Source: an uncultured Sphingobium sp. (lineage in GTDB: Bacteria > Pseudomonadota > Alphaproteobacteria > Sphingomonadales > Sphingomonadaceae). From it: a stretch of DNA of 6,673 nt. The notes beneath the pieces are model-generated. The model was given only the letters and a program-made list of their open reading frames with translations, was not told the DNA's origin and ran no database searches. The position numbers and the translations under genes were made by a program. The DNA lies in NCBI GenBank assembly GCA_913773715.1, contig CAJYHD010000657.1, positions 1 to 6,673 of the forward strand. Direction: 5' to 3'. Positions 1 through 6,556 of this stretch are shown piece by piece (the first letter of the stretch is position 1; each line of letters begins with the position of its first letter).

Positions 1-1919
1 TCCGCTACTGCCGTTTCCACGGGATCACGCCTAAGCAAGAGCCGCTGGTTGAGCAGCCTTACCACGCGGACGGTTCCGGCAAAGAACCGCGCTATTATCA
101 GATAGACGCCATCAACCGGACCGTCGAAGCCATCGCGAAAGGAGACCGTCGCGTCCTGCTGGTGATGGCGACGGGTACTGGCAAAACATACACCACGTTC
201 CAAATCATTTGGCGGCTCTGGAAAGCGGGACAGGCGAAGCGTGTGCTGTTCCTCGCGGACCGCAACATCCTCGTCGATCAAACGCTGGTCAACGACTTCA
301 AGCCCTTCGGCCAGCACATGACTAAGGTGCGCAACCGCAAGATTGACCCGGCCTACGAAATCCACCTCGGCCTTTATCAGGCGCTGACCGGGCCAGGGGA
401 GACCGACAAAATCTTCAAGTCGGTCTCCCGCGACTTCTTCGACCTCATCGTTATCGATGAATGCCATCGCGGGAGCGCGGCGGAAGACAGCGCGTGGCGG
501 GAAATCCTCGACTATTTCGAGGGCGCGATTCAGATCGGCATGACCGCCACGCCGAAGGAGACCGAGTACGTCTCCAACATCACGTACTTCGGCGACCCGG
601 TTTACACCTACAGCCTAAAGCAGGGCATCGAGGATGGCTTCCTCGCGCCCTATAAGGTCATCCGTATCGATATCGACAAAGACTTGCTGGGCTGGACCCC
701 GCCAGCAGGCATGATAGACGACCTCGGTAATGAGATTGAGCAGCGCGAATACAACCGCATGGACATGGACAGGGTCCTTGTCCTCAATCAGCGCACAAAG
801 TTGGTTGCCGAGCGGGTGGTGCGCTTCCTCAACGCGACCGACCCCATGTCGAAGACGATCATTTTTTGCGAGGACATCGACCACGCCGAACGGATGCGCG
901 CGGCCATTGTAAACGCTGCCGGCAAGATCGCGCGCGACAATCCGCGCTACGTCATGCGGATCACGGGAGACAGCATCGAGGGCAAGGCACAGCTCGACAA
1001 CTTCATTGACCCGGAACAGCCGTTCCCGGTCATCGCCACCACCTCGCAGCTTTTGAGCACTGGCGTCGATGCCAAGACCTGCAAGCTGATCGTGCTTGAC
1101 CGCACGATTACGTCTATGACGATGTTCAAGCAGATCATAGGCCGGGGCACTCGGATCGACGAAGACCACAACAAGTATTTCTTCACCATCATGGACTTCA
1201 AGAAGGCGACTGAGCTTTTCAGCGATCCCGATTTCGATGGAGAGCCGGTGGTTATCTATGAGCCGGGCGGCGACGACCCGCCGGTCCCGCCTGATCCCGA
1301 CGATGGCGACCCCGACGATGAGGATGACGACGATGACACCGGCGGCACCAAGCTGGTCGTGTCGGGTGTCCCCGTGCGCATCATCGCCGAGCAGATCAAA
1401 TATGTCGGCAGCGACGGCAAACTCATCACCGAAAGCTATCGTGAGTTTGCTAAAAAGGCGGTGTTGTCCGAATATCGCTCACTTGATGAGTTCATTGCGA
1501 AGTGGAATGCCAGCGACCGCAAGCAGGCCATCATCGCCGAGCTTGAGGAACACGGCATCGTCCTTGCCAATCTGCAAGCCGAGGTCGGCAAGGATGTGAG
1601 CGACTTCGATTTGCTCGCCCATATCGCCTATGACCAGCCGCCGCTCACCCGCCGCGAGCGCGCGGAGAAGGTACGCAAGCGCAACTATTTTGCCAAGTAT
1701 GGCGAGCAGGCGCGGGCGGTGCTGGAAGCCTTGCTCGAAAAATATGCCGACGAAGGCATCGAGACTATCGAGGACACGAAGGTGCTGCGCCTGCGGCCGT
1801 TCGACGCTATCGGCACCCCCATCGAAATCATCAAGGGCGCGTTCGGCGGCAAGGCGGCTTACGACGCCGCGCTGACCGATCTTGAAGCCCAAATTTACGA
1901 ACAGGCAGCGAACGAATGA
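1..1919 (+). CDS. hsdR: Type I R-M restriction subunit HsdR, 5'-truncated by window edge (type IB / EcoEI-like)
   Basis: Motor and restriction subunit of a type I R-M complex: it hydrolyses ATP to translocate DNA and cuts unmethylated DNA far from the recognition site. The frame is open from the left edge (first full codon at 3), so the gene starts upstream; the in-frame GTG at 162 falls inside the helicase core and is not a start. Visible in order: a Q-motif-like stretch PRYYQIDAI (about 90-116), Walker A ATGTGKT (168-188), DECH box (456-467), TATP motif III (543-554), motif V around [13 protein letters not shown] (1038-1076), motif [12 protein letters not shown] (1131-1160), a very acidic Asp/Pro linker (1272-1337), then a C-terminal domain resembling that of EcoEI R. 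About 638 residues are present; family members run near 800, so the missing part is the N-terminal nuclease domain. The stop overlaps the hsdM start (ATGA). The operon promoter is also out of view. Confidence 0.95.
   Translation, partial: RYCRFHGITPKQEPLVEQPYHADGSGKEPRYYQIDAINRTVEAIAKGDRRVLLVMATGTGKTYTTFQIIWRLWKAGQAKRVLFLADRNILVDQTLVNDFKPFGQHMTKVRNRKIDPAYEIHLGLYQALTGPGETDKIFKSVSRDFFDLIVIDECHRGSAAEDSAWREILDYFEGAIQIGMTATPKETEYVSNITYFGDPVYTYSLKQGIEDGFLAPYKVIRIDIDKDLLGWTPPAGMIDDLGNEIEQREYNRMDMDRVLVLNQRTKLVAERVVRFLNATDPMSKTIIFCEDIDHAERMRAAIVNAAGKIARDNPRYVMRITGDSIEGKAQLDNFIDPEQPFPVIATTSQLLSTGVDAKTCKLIVLDRTITSMTMFKQIIGRGTRIDEDHNKYFFTIMDFKKATELFSDPDFDGEPVVIYEPGGDDPPVPPDPDDGDPDDEDDDDDTGGTKLVVSGVPVRIIAEQIKYVGSDGKLITESYREFAKKAVLSEYRSLDEFIAKWNASDRKQAIIAELEEHGIVLANLQAEVGKDVSDFDLLAHIAYDQPPLTRRERAEKVRKRNYFAKYGEQARAVLEALLEKYADEGIETIEDTKVLRLRPFDAIGTPIEIIKGAFGGKAAYDAALTDLEAQIYEQAANE
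1296..1337 (+). repeat. In-frame 15-base imperfect tandem repeat encoding the acidic HsdR linker
   Basis: The 10-mer CCCGACGATG occurs at 1296-1305 and again at 1311-1320, exactly 15 bases apart, and is followed by a GA-rich run. It encodes [10 protein letters not shown] and then a string of Asp. It sits between the helicase core and the C-terminal domain of HsdR, where related proteins also carry acidic, proline-rich linkers of variable length. A period divisible by three means slippage would change linker length without breaking the frame. Confidence 0.6.
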
Positions 1920-3397
1920 GCAATGTGTCGGGCGCGGTGAAGTCCATTCAGGACATCATGCGCAAGGATGTGGGCGTTGATGGCGATGCCCAGCGCATCA
2001 GCCAGATGGTCTGGATGATCTTCCTCAAAATCTACGATGACCGCGAGGAAGAGTTGGAGCTGACCGAGCCTGACTTTCGCTCACCCATCCCGGAGAAATA
2101 CCGCTGGCGCAATTGGGCCAAGGACCGAGAGGGCATCACCGGCGAGGGGCTGGTCAAGTTCGTCGATGAGCTGTTCTTCACCCTTAAAAACAGCCTGCCC
2201 ACCATCGGCGAGGTCGGCAAGCGTGCCCAGGTCATCCGCGACGTGTTCGAGGACACCTATAACTACATGAAATCCGGCACGCTGATGCGGCAGGTTATCA
2301 ACAAGATCAACGAGATAGACTTCAACAATACGCAGGACCGGCACACCTTCGGCGCGATCTACGAACAGATTCTGAAGGACCTGCAAAGCGCCGGGAACGC
2401 CGGGGAGTTCTACACCCCGCGCGCAGTCACCCGGTTCATGATCGACCGGCTGGCGCCCAAGCTCGATGAAGTCGTGCTTGATCCCGCTTGCGGTACCGGT
2501 GGCTTCCTTGCCTGTACCATCGACCACAAGCGCCAGTTCGTGAAATCGCCCGAGGATGAGGCGACGCTGGTAGCCAGCCTGCGCGGGGTCGAGAAGAAGG
2601 CGCTGCCGCATATGCTGTGCGTCACCAACATGATCCTGCACGGCATCGACACGCCCGAGGGCATCCGCCACGGCAACACGCTGGAAAAGCCCTATCGCGA
2701 CTATGGGGACCGGGATCGTGTGCCGGTGATCGCCACCAACCCACCCTTTGGCGGCATGGAGCAAGACGGGATCGAAAGCAATTTTCCCGCCCATCTCCGC
2801 ACGCGAGAAACCGCTGACCTGTTCATGGCGCTGATCATCAAGCTGTTGCGCGTCGGTGGGCGCGCGGGCGTGGTGCTGCCCGATGGCTTCCTGTTCGGCG
2901 AGGGCACCAAGACCATGCTCAAGCGCACCCTGATGGAGGAGTGCAACCTGCACACCATCGTTCGCCTGCCGAACGGCGTGTTCAACCCCTATACTGGCAT
3001 CAAGACCAACCTGCTCTTCTTCACCAAGGGCACGCCCACCAAGCACATCTGGTTCTACGAGCATCCTTATCCGCCGGGCGTAACCAACTACAACAAGTCC
3101 CGGCCGATGCAGTTCGAGGAATTTGCAGCCGAGCGCGACTGGTGGGGCGATGAGGCGGATGGCTTCAAAGCGCGTGTTGAGACCGAACGGGCATGGCGCG
3201 TTAGTGCGGAGGACGTTGAGGCGTCCGGCTTCAACCTTGATCGCAAGAACCCACACACGCCGGATCGGGAGAGCCATGACCCGGACGAACTGCTGGCCCA
3301 ATATGCGGCCCAACAGGCCGAGATGCAGGGCTTGCGCGACCGGCTTAAGGCGATCCTCGCCGAGGCGCTGGCGGGCGGCGAACGGGCCGACGCATGA
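1916..3397 (+). CDS. hsdM: Type I R-M DNA methyltransferase subunit HsdM (N6-adenine)
   Basis: Modification subunit: with HsdS it transfers a methyl group from S-adenosylmethionine to N6 of adenine in each half of the split recognition site, protecting self DNA; it is also needed for restriction. The 493-residue protein has the usual full length. Residues 1-140 are the helical HsdM N-terminal domain. GEFYTPR (163-169) precedes SAM-binding motif [10 protein letters not shown] (189-197); GVEKK (224-228) follows; the catalytic motif IV is NPPF (275-278), the NPPF form typical of type I N6-adenine enzymes. [10 protein letters not shown] (321-330) and [17 protein letters not shown] (349-365) are further conserved methylase segments. 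The last 35 residues are a charged helix likely to contact HsdS. The start is fixed by the ATGA overlap with hsdR; no strong Shine-Dalgarno sequence is visible, so translation is probably coupled. It ends in another ATGA overlap, with hsdS. All key residues are present. Confidence 0.97.
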   Translation: MSNVSGAVKSIQDIMRKDVGVDGDAQRISQMVWMIFLKIYDDREEELELTEPDFRSPIPEKYRWRNWAKDREGITGEGLVKFVDELFFTLKNSLPTIGEVGKRAQVIRDVFEDTYNYMKSGTLMRQVINKINEIDFNNTQDRHTFGAIYEQILKDLQSAGNAGEFYTPRAVTRFMIDRLAPKLDEVVLDPACGTGGFLACTIDHKRQFVKSPEDEATLVASLRGVEKKALPHMLCVTNMILHGIDTPEGIRHGNTLEKPYRDYGDRDRVPVIATNPPFGGMEQDGIESNFPAHLRTRETADLFMALIIKLLRVGGRAGVVLPDGFLFGEGTKTMLKRTLMEECNLHTIVRLPNGVFNPYTGIKTNLLFFTKGTPTKHIWFYEHPYPPGVTNYNKSRPMQFEEFAAERDWWGDEADGFKARVETERAWRVSAEDVEASGFNLDRKNPHTPDRESHDPDELLAQYAAQQAEMQGLRDRLKAILAEALAGGERADA

Positions 3398-5022
3398 GCG
3401 ACATTGCCGCGCTGGTCAGCGACCATCTCGACATCTGGACTGCCGCCACCGAGCGCAAGAACGGCGCGGGGCGCGGCGGCGGTAAGCGAAAAAGTCTCTA
3501 CGGTATCGAGCGGCTTCGGACGTTGATCCTTGATCTGGCCGTGCTTGGGAGATTGGTGCCTCAGGACGAAGGGGATGAATCCGCCAGGGTCCTGTTGAAA
3601 GCTATCGCCGCCGCTAGGCTGGCCGCTGTTCAATCGGGTAAGGCGCGCAAGCCTAAACCAACTACTGAGTTGCCTAGTGACTTGCCGGAATTGCCCGGTG
3701 GATGGTGTTGGACGCAACTTTCCGAGCTTGCCGAAATCAGTCCTAGCAACGCGTCCGATGACGATGTGGAAGCATCGTTCGTGCCGATGGCACTCGTCAC
3801 ATCGAGCATTGCTGGCGAGCATGACTTCGAGGTTCGGAAGTGGGGAGAGATAAAGAAGGGGTTCACGCATTTTGCCGATGGTGATGTAGCTTTGGCAAAA
3901 ATCACACCCTGCTTTGAAAATGGCAAAGCGGCTATTCTACAAGGCCTGCGCAACGGCATTGGAGCCGGGACAACTGAATTGCACGTCGCTCGTCCATGGC
4001 TTCCAGAATTGAATCGGCGCTTCCTACTGCTGACAATGAAGACGGGGACATACCTTCGCAACGGAGAGGCGAAGATGACCGGCACCGCCGGTCAAAAGCG
4101 CATCACTCGATCTTACTTCGAGGCCACGCCGCTTCCCCTCCCGCCTCTCGCCGAACAGGGGCGGATTGTGGCAAAAGTGGATGAGTTGATGGCGCTGTGC
4201 GATGCGCTGGAGGGGGAGAGCGCGGCGGCGCTGGCGGCACACCAGACGCTGGTCAAAACCTTGCTCGCCACCCTCGTGAACAGCGCCGACGCCGCCGACC
4301 TCGCCGCCAACTGGACCCGCCTCGAAGCCCACTTCGACGCCCTCTTCACCACCGAAGCCAGCGTCGATGCGCTCAAACAGACGATCCTCGAACTTGCAGT
4401 AAGCGGCAGTCTATTGCATGTGGATAGATGGCCGCAAGCGCCCGTCGCCCTCAAGTCGGGTGCGGCGCTGCAAAACGGCTATGCGTTCAAGAGCGAGTGG
4501 TTTACGCAAGACGGGATACGGCTTCTCCGAAATATCAACATAACGCACGGCTCGACAGATTGGAGCGAAACTGTCTGTCTGCCGGAAAAGGACGCAGAGT
4601 CCTTTTCACGTTTCCTGCTGACCGAAGGGGACATTGTCCTGACTTTGGATCGTCCGTTTATTTCCACGGGCACCAAGGTTGCGCAGATCGCGGCGTCGGA
4701 CTTGCCCTCATTGCTTTTGCAGCGCGTAGGGCGCTTCCAACTCAGCGAGCACCTCGTGCCAGAATACGTGCTCCTCTGGGTAAACTCGCCAATGTTCTCG
4801 AAACAAATTGACCCCGGTCGAAGCAACGGCGTGCCTCATATCTCGACCAAGCAGGTAGAGGCGGCGATGATTTTTATCCCCTCAACCGACGAACAACAAC
4901 GCATTGTCGCCAAGGTCGATGCCCTCATGGCCGTTTGCGACGGCCTCAAGGCGGGCCTTACCGACGCAGGGCAAATCCAGATGCGCCTTGCGGACGCCAT
5001 TGTCGAACGCGCTGCTGCCTGA
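3394..5022 (+). CDS. hsdS: Type I R-M specificity subunit HsdS (two target-recognition domains)
   Basis: DNA-recognition subunit that sets the bipartite target of the complex and scaffolds two HsdM and, during restriction, HsdR. The 542 residues show the classic half-repeat plan. LRTLILDLAVLGRLVPQD (41-58) recurs as LKQTILELAVSGSLLHVD (327-344), and RIVAKVDELMALCDAL (257-272) recurs as RIVAKVDALMAVCDGL (503-518). TRD1 spans about 100-250, opened by GGWCWTQL and closed by PLPPLAEQ; TRD2 spans about 345-497, closed by FIPSTDEQQ. The long N-terminal segment before TRD1 and the VPQD motif fit type IB (EcoAI/EcoEI-like) subunits. The start overlaps the hsdM stop (ATGA). Base composition is uneven: a 120-base sample of TRD1 (3841-3960) is 48% G+C and one of TRD2 (4501-4620) 51%, against 72% for the central spacer (4201-4320). 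This suggests the TRDs have been exchanged. The recognition sequence cannot be read from the protein. Confidence 0.96.
   Translation: MSDIAALVSDHLDIWTAATERKNGAGRGGGKRKSLYGIERLRTLILDLAVLGRLVPQDEGDESARVLLKAIAAARLAAVQSGKARKPKPTTELPSDLPELPGGWCWTQLSELAEISPSNASDDDVEASFVPMALVTSSIAGEHDFEVRKWGEIKKGFTHFADGDVALAKITPCFENGKAAILQGLRNGIGAGTTELHVARPWLPELNRRFLLLTMKTGTYLRNGEAKMTGTAGQKRITRSYFEATPLPLPPLAEQGRIVAKVDELMALCDALEGESAAALAAHQTLVKTLLATLVNSADAADLAANWTRLEAHFDALFTTEASVDALKQTILELAVSGSLLHVDRWPQAPVALKSGAALQNGYAFKSEWFTQDGIRLLRNINITHGSTDWSETVCLPEKDAESFSRFLLTEGDIVLTLDRPFISTGTKVAQIAASDLPSLLLQRVGRFQLSEHLVPEYVLLWVNSPMFSKQIDPGRSNGVPHISTKQVEAAMIFIPSTDEQQRIVAKVDALMAVCDGLKAGLTDAGQIQMRLADAIVERAAA
3514..3567 (+). repeat. 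hsdS: HsdS half-subunit repeat, copy 1 (LILDLAVLGRLVPQD helix)
   Basis: Encodes residues 41-58 of HsdS, matching residues 327-344 (4372-4425) at the protein level: I-L-x-LAV-x-G-x-L is shared. In type I S subunits such duplicated conserved segments give the protein its pseudo-two-fold symmetry and contact HsdM. Copy 1 continues into VPQD and a roughly 45-residue linker before TRD1; copy 2 does not. Confidence 0.7.
4372..4425 (+). repeat. hsdS: HsdS half-subunit repeat, copy 2 (TILELAVSGSLLHVD helix)
   Basis: Encodes residues 327-344 of HsdS and pairs with copy 1 at 3514-3567. After SGSL the sequence leaves the GC-rich codon style of the spacer and passes almost directly into TRD2, so this is a likely boundary of the exchanged segment. 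The expected VPQD-type motif is replaced by LHVD. Confidence 0.65.
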
Positions 5023-5025
5023 GCC

Positions 5026-6150
5026 ATGGCTACGGCACCCGCCCTGTTGAGTTGGTGCGAGGAAGATCGGCACCGCAAGTATGGCGACTATCGCGACTTC
5101 AACGAGTGGTTCGATGGTGCGGACGCCGTCGAAGCGCGTGAGGTGGCGAAGGTCGCCGGGCTGGCCAGCCCGAGCAAGGCGTTCTTCGTTGGCGACCGCG
5201 AGGGATATAGCATCGCCTTCGAGGAATGGCGGCAGCGGCAGCGCAACCAATGGTTGAGCCGCGAGATTCTCGTCGAGCTTTGCACCGACGCCCACTGGGC
5301 CGACCGCAACGCCACGCGCTTTGATCAGCTTTGCGACCAGATCGCGCTCGCCAATATCGTGCCCTTCATCGGCGCTGGGCTGTCGCAGCCGGGAGGCTTC
5401 CCGACATGGAAGGACCATCTGCGCCAGCAAGGGCGCACCGCTGGGTTGCCGCCCGAAGACGTCGAGGCGATGCTTGCTGCCGGGGAATATGAGGGCATCG
5501 TTCACGCCATTGAAGAGCGGCTGGGACAGCCGGTGTTCAAGCAGGAACTGCGCGACGCCTTCGCCCGCAACGGCACCATCCCGCCCGCCGATTATCTGAT
5601 TGCCGAGCTGTTTTCCGACACGCTCATCACCACCAACTATGACCGCCTGCTCGAACAGGCGTTCGACGTCGGCGGCGGGCCACCGGTGCAGGTGTTAACG
5701 CCTGCCACGATCCTGACAGCGCCCGATGCCGAAAGCGTCACGATCCTCAAGCTGCACGGCGACATTGCCACACCCGGCGGCTGCATCCTCAGCCGCAATC
5801 AATATGTCGCCGCCTATGGCCACGGCGCCATTGACCCAAGCCTGCCGATCCCGCAGGCACTCGACTATTATTTCCGCAACTCCAGCCTGCTGTTCCTCGG
5901 GTGCAGCCTTAATCAGGATCGAACGGCTCGGGTCTTCGAGGCGATCATGAACCGCGCGCTTGCCGAGTCGGCCGATCTGCCGCAGCACTTCGCTATCGAG
6001 CAATTGCCGGCCGATGAGGAGGCGCTGATCGCACGCAACGCGGCGCTGCTGCGCATCGGCGTCACTCCTATCTGGTTTCCGCCCGGAGCATTCGAGTTTA
6101 TCGAGGAAATTTTGAGACTTGCTCGCAACGAGATGCTCTCTCGTCGGTAG
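5026..6150 (+). CDS. SIR2-family protein, putative NAD+-hydrolysing defence effector linked to the R-M operon
   Basis: A 374-residue protein with a SIR2 (SIR2_2-like) domain from about residue 105 to the end. NAD-binding motif VPFIGAGLS (112-120), then GGFPTWKDHL; TTNYD (202-206), whose Asn204 matches the catalytic Asn of NADase SIR2 domains; KLHGD (242-246) with the catalytic His244; and a FLGCSLNQD segment (290-298) matching the usual F-x-G-x-x-x-x-D motif. The five cysteines (11, 86, 103, 253, 293) form no CxxC pairs, so the zinc module of sirtuin deacylases is absent. This favours NAD+ cleavage, as in ThsA and DSR-type effectors. Residues 1-104 are mainly charged and helical and I do not recognise them. 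No signal peptide or membrane segment, so cytoplasmic. The ATG lies 3 bases after the hsdS stop with no clear ribosome site, implying translational coupling. An R-M-linked abortive-infection role is inferred from position. Confidence 0.92.
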   Translation: MATAPALLSWCEEDRHRKYGDYRDFNEWFDGADAVEAREVAKVAGLASPSKAFFVGDREGYSIAFEEWRQRQRNQWLSREILVELCTDAHWADRNATRFDQLCDQIALANIVPFIGAGLSQPGGFPTWKDHLRQQGRTAGLPPEDVEAMLAAGEYEGIVHAIEERLGQPVFKQELRDAFARNGTIPPADYLIAELFSDTLITTNYDRLLEQAFDVGGGPPVQVLTPATILTAPDAESVTILKLHGDIATPGGCILSRNQYVAAYGHGAIDPSLPIPQALDYYFRNSSLLFLGCSLNQDRTARVFEAIMNRALAESADLPQHFAIEQLPADEEALIARNAALLRIGVTPIWFPPGAFEFIEEILRLARNEMLSRR

Positions 6151-6299
6151 TCGCGGGTCACGGGGCGGGGAATAACTCTAGAGAGGCTGCTTTCTCAGCT
6201 CCTAAATCTCAAACCAGACGTTCCGCCGAAGGCTCAGCTTCTGTTGTTCCGCAATGCCGGTTGGCTGAGAATTGAGCGTCGGCTTTCGGTACGAGCTGC

Positions 6300-6323
6300 C
6301 GTTCGACATGTCGAGTGCGAACG
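6300..6323. repeat. Nested dyad symmetry: 12-base palindrome inside a 6-base inverted repeat
   Basis: TCGACATGTCGA at 6303-6314 is a perfect 12-base palindrome. Overlapping it, CGTTCG (6300-6305) and CGAACG (6318-6323) form a perfect inverted repeat with a 12-base spacer. It lies between the SIR2 gene and the gene starting near the right edge. It could be a regulator-binding site or a mutually exclusive pair of RNA hairpins; in GC-rich DNA such short symmetry may also be chance. Confidence 0.4.
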
Positions 6324-6542
6324 TCGGGAATGTCCCAAATCCCGCCGTTTAGCGTCGGGAGCGGCGTGGGCCCTGGAGACCAATCCCAAACATGAATAAA
6401 TGGCAGAGGTCGGGGAGCCGGGATGGCGGCCTGAACGACCGGATGTGGGTCTCGCCTGCCGGAAGTGGTGGCAGCTTCGGGGCAGGTTGGATGCTGCTAG
6501 CGGGCTTGCCAAGGCGGAACGATACCGTAAGCTTTGGGCCGC

Positions 6543-6548
6543 GGAAGG
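6543..6548 (+). promoter_or_regulatory. Ribosome binding site for the TTG start at 6557
   Basis: GGAAGG lies 8 bases before the TTG at 6557, a normal Shine-Dalgarno spacing. It is better placed than anything before the upstream in-frame ATG codons: GGAG at 6375-6378 is 13 bases from the ATG at 6392. This decides the preferred start of the partial gene at the right edge. Confidence 0.4.
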
Positions 6549-6556
6549 CGAAACTT

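Larger units (their letters stand above)
6151..6556. other. Intergenic region after the R-M/SIR2 operon, no convincing gene
   Basis: About 400 bases without a supportable coding region on either strand; codon use in the open frames here does not resemble the neighbouring genes. No hairpin followed by a T-run is present, so an intrinsic terminator cannot be called. A weak candidate stem pairs GAGA (6181-6184) with TCTC (6193-6196), and CTCAGC (6233-6238) can pair with GCTGAG (6264-6269). AGCGTCGG occurs at 6275-6282 and 6351-6358, with a 7/8 match at 6320-6327. A nested dyad lies at 6300-6323. The region probably holds the 3' end of the operon transcript and the promoter of the gene at the right edge, but no -35/-10 pair is clear enough to place. 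Confidence 0.6.

Noticed and set aside
162..1919. hsdR starting at the in-frame GTG at 162
   Set aside because: The frame is open to the left edge, and the residues before 162 (PRYYQIDAI and onward) are a conserved part of the HsdR helicase core. The GTG is only three codons before the Walker A motif.
2081..3313. 410-codon open frame on the - strand opposite hsdM
   Set aside because: It lies wholly antisense to hsdM, whose motifs are intact. Long antisense open frames are common opposite GC-rich genes with strong third-position bias, and the translation shows no recognisable domain.
3088..3870. 260-codon open frame on the - strand over the hsdM/hsdS junction
   Set aside because: Antisense to two well-supported genes and rich in Ser/Arg/Ala, as expected of a shadow frame; no motif or ribosome site.
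4428..4811. 127-codon alternative + frame inside hsdS TRD2, possibly a sign of a frameshift
   Set aside because: The hsdS frame is open throughout and both conserved spacers lie in it, so there is no frameshift; the overlapping frame has no recognisable content.
4882..5505. 207-codon - strand open frame over the hsdS/SIR2 junction
   Set aside because: It overlaps the conserved C-terminal spacer of HsdS and the start of the SIR2 gene on the opposite strand; shadow of coding bias.
6176..6200. Possible intrinsic terminator after the SIR2 gene (CTCTAGAG palindrome and GAGA...TCTC stem)
   Set aside because: The stem is only four base pairs and no T-run follows, so it does not meet the pattern of a rho-independent terminator.
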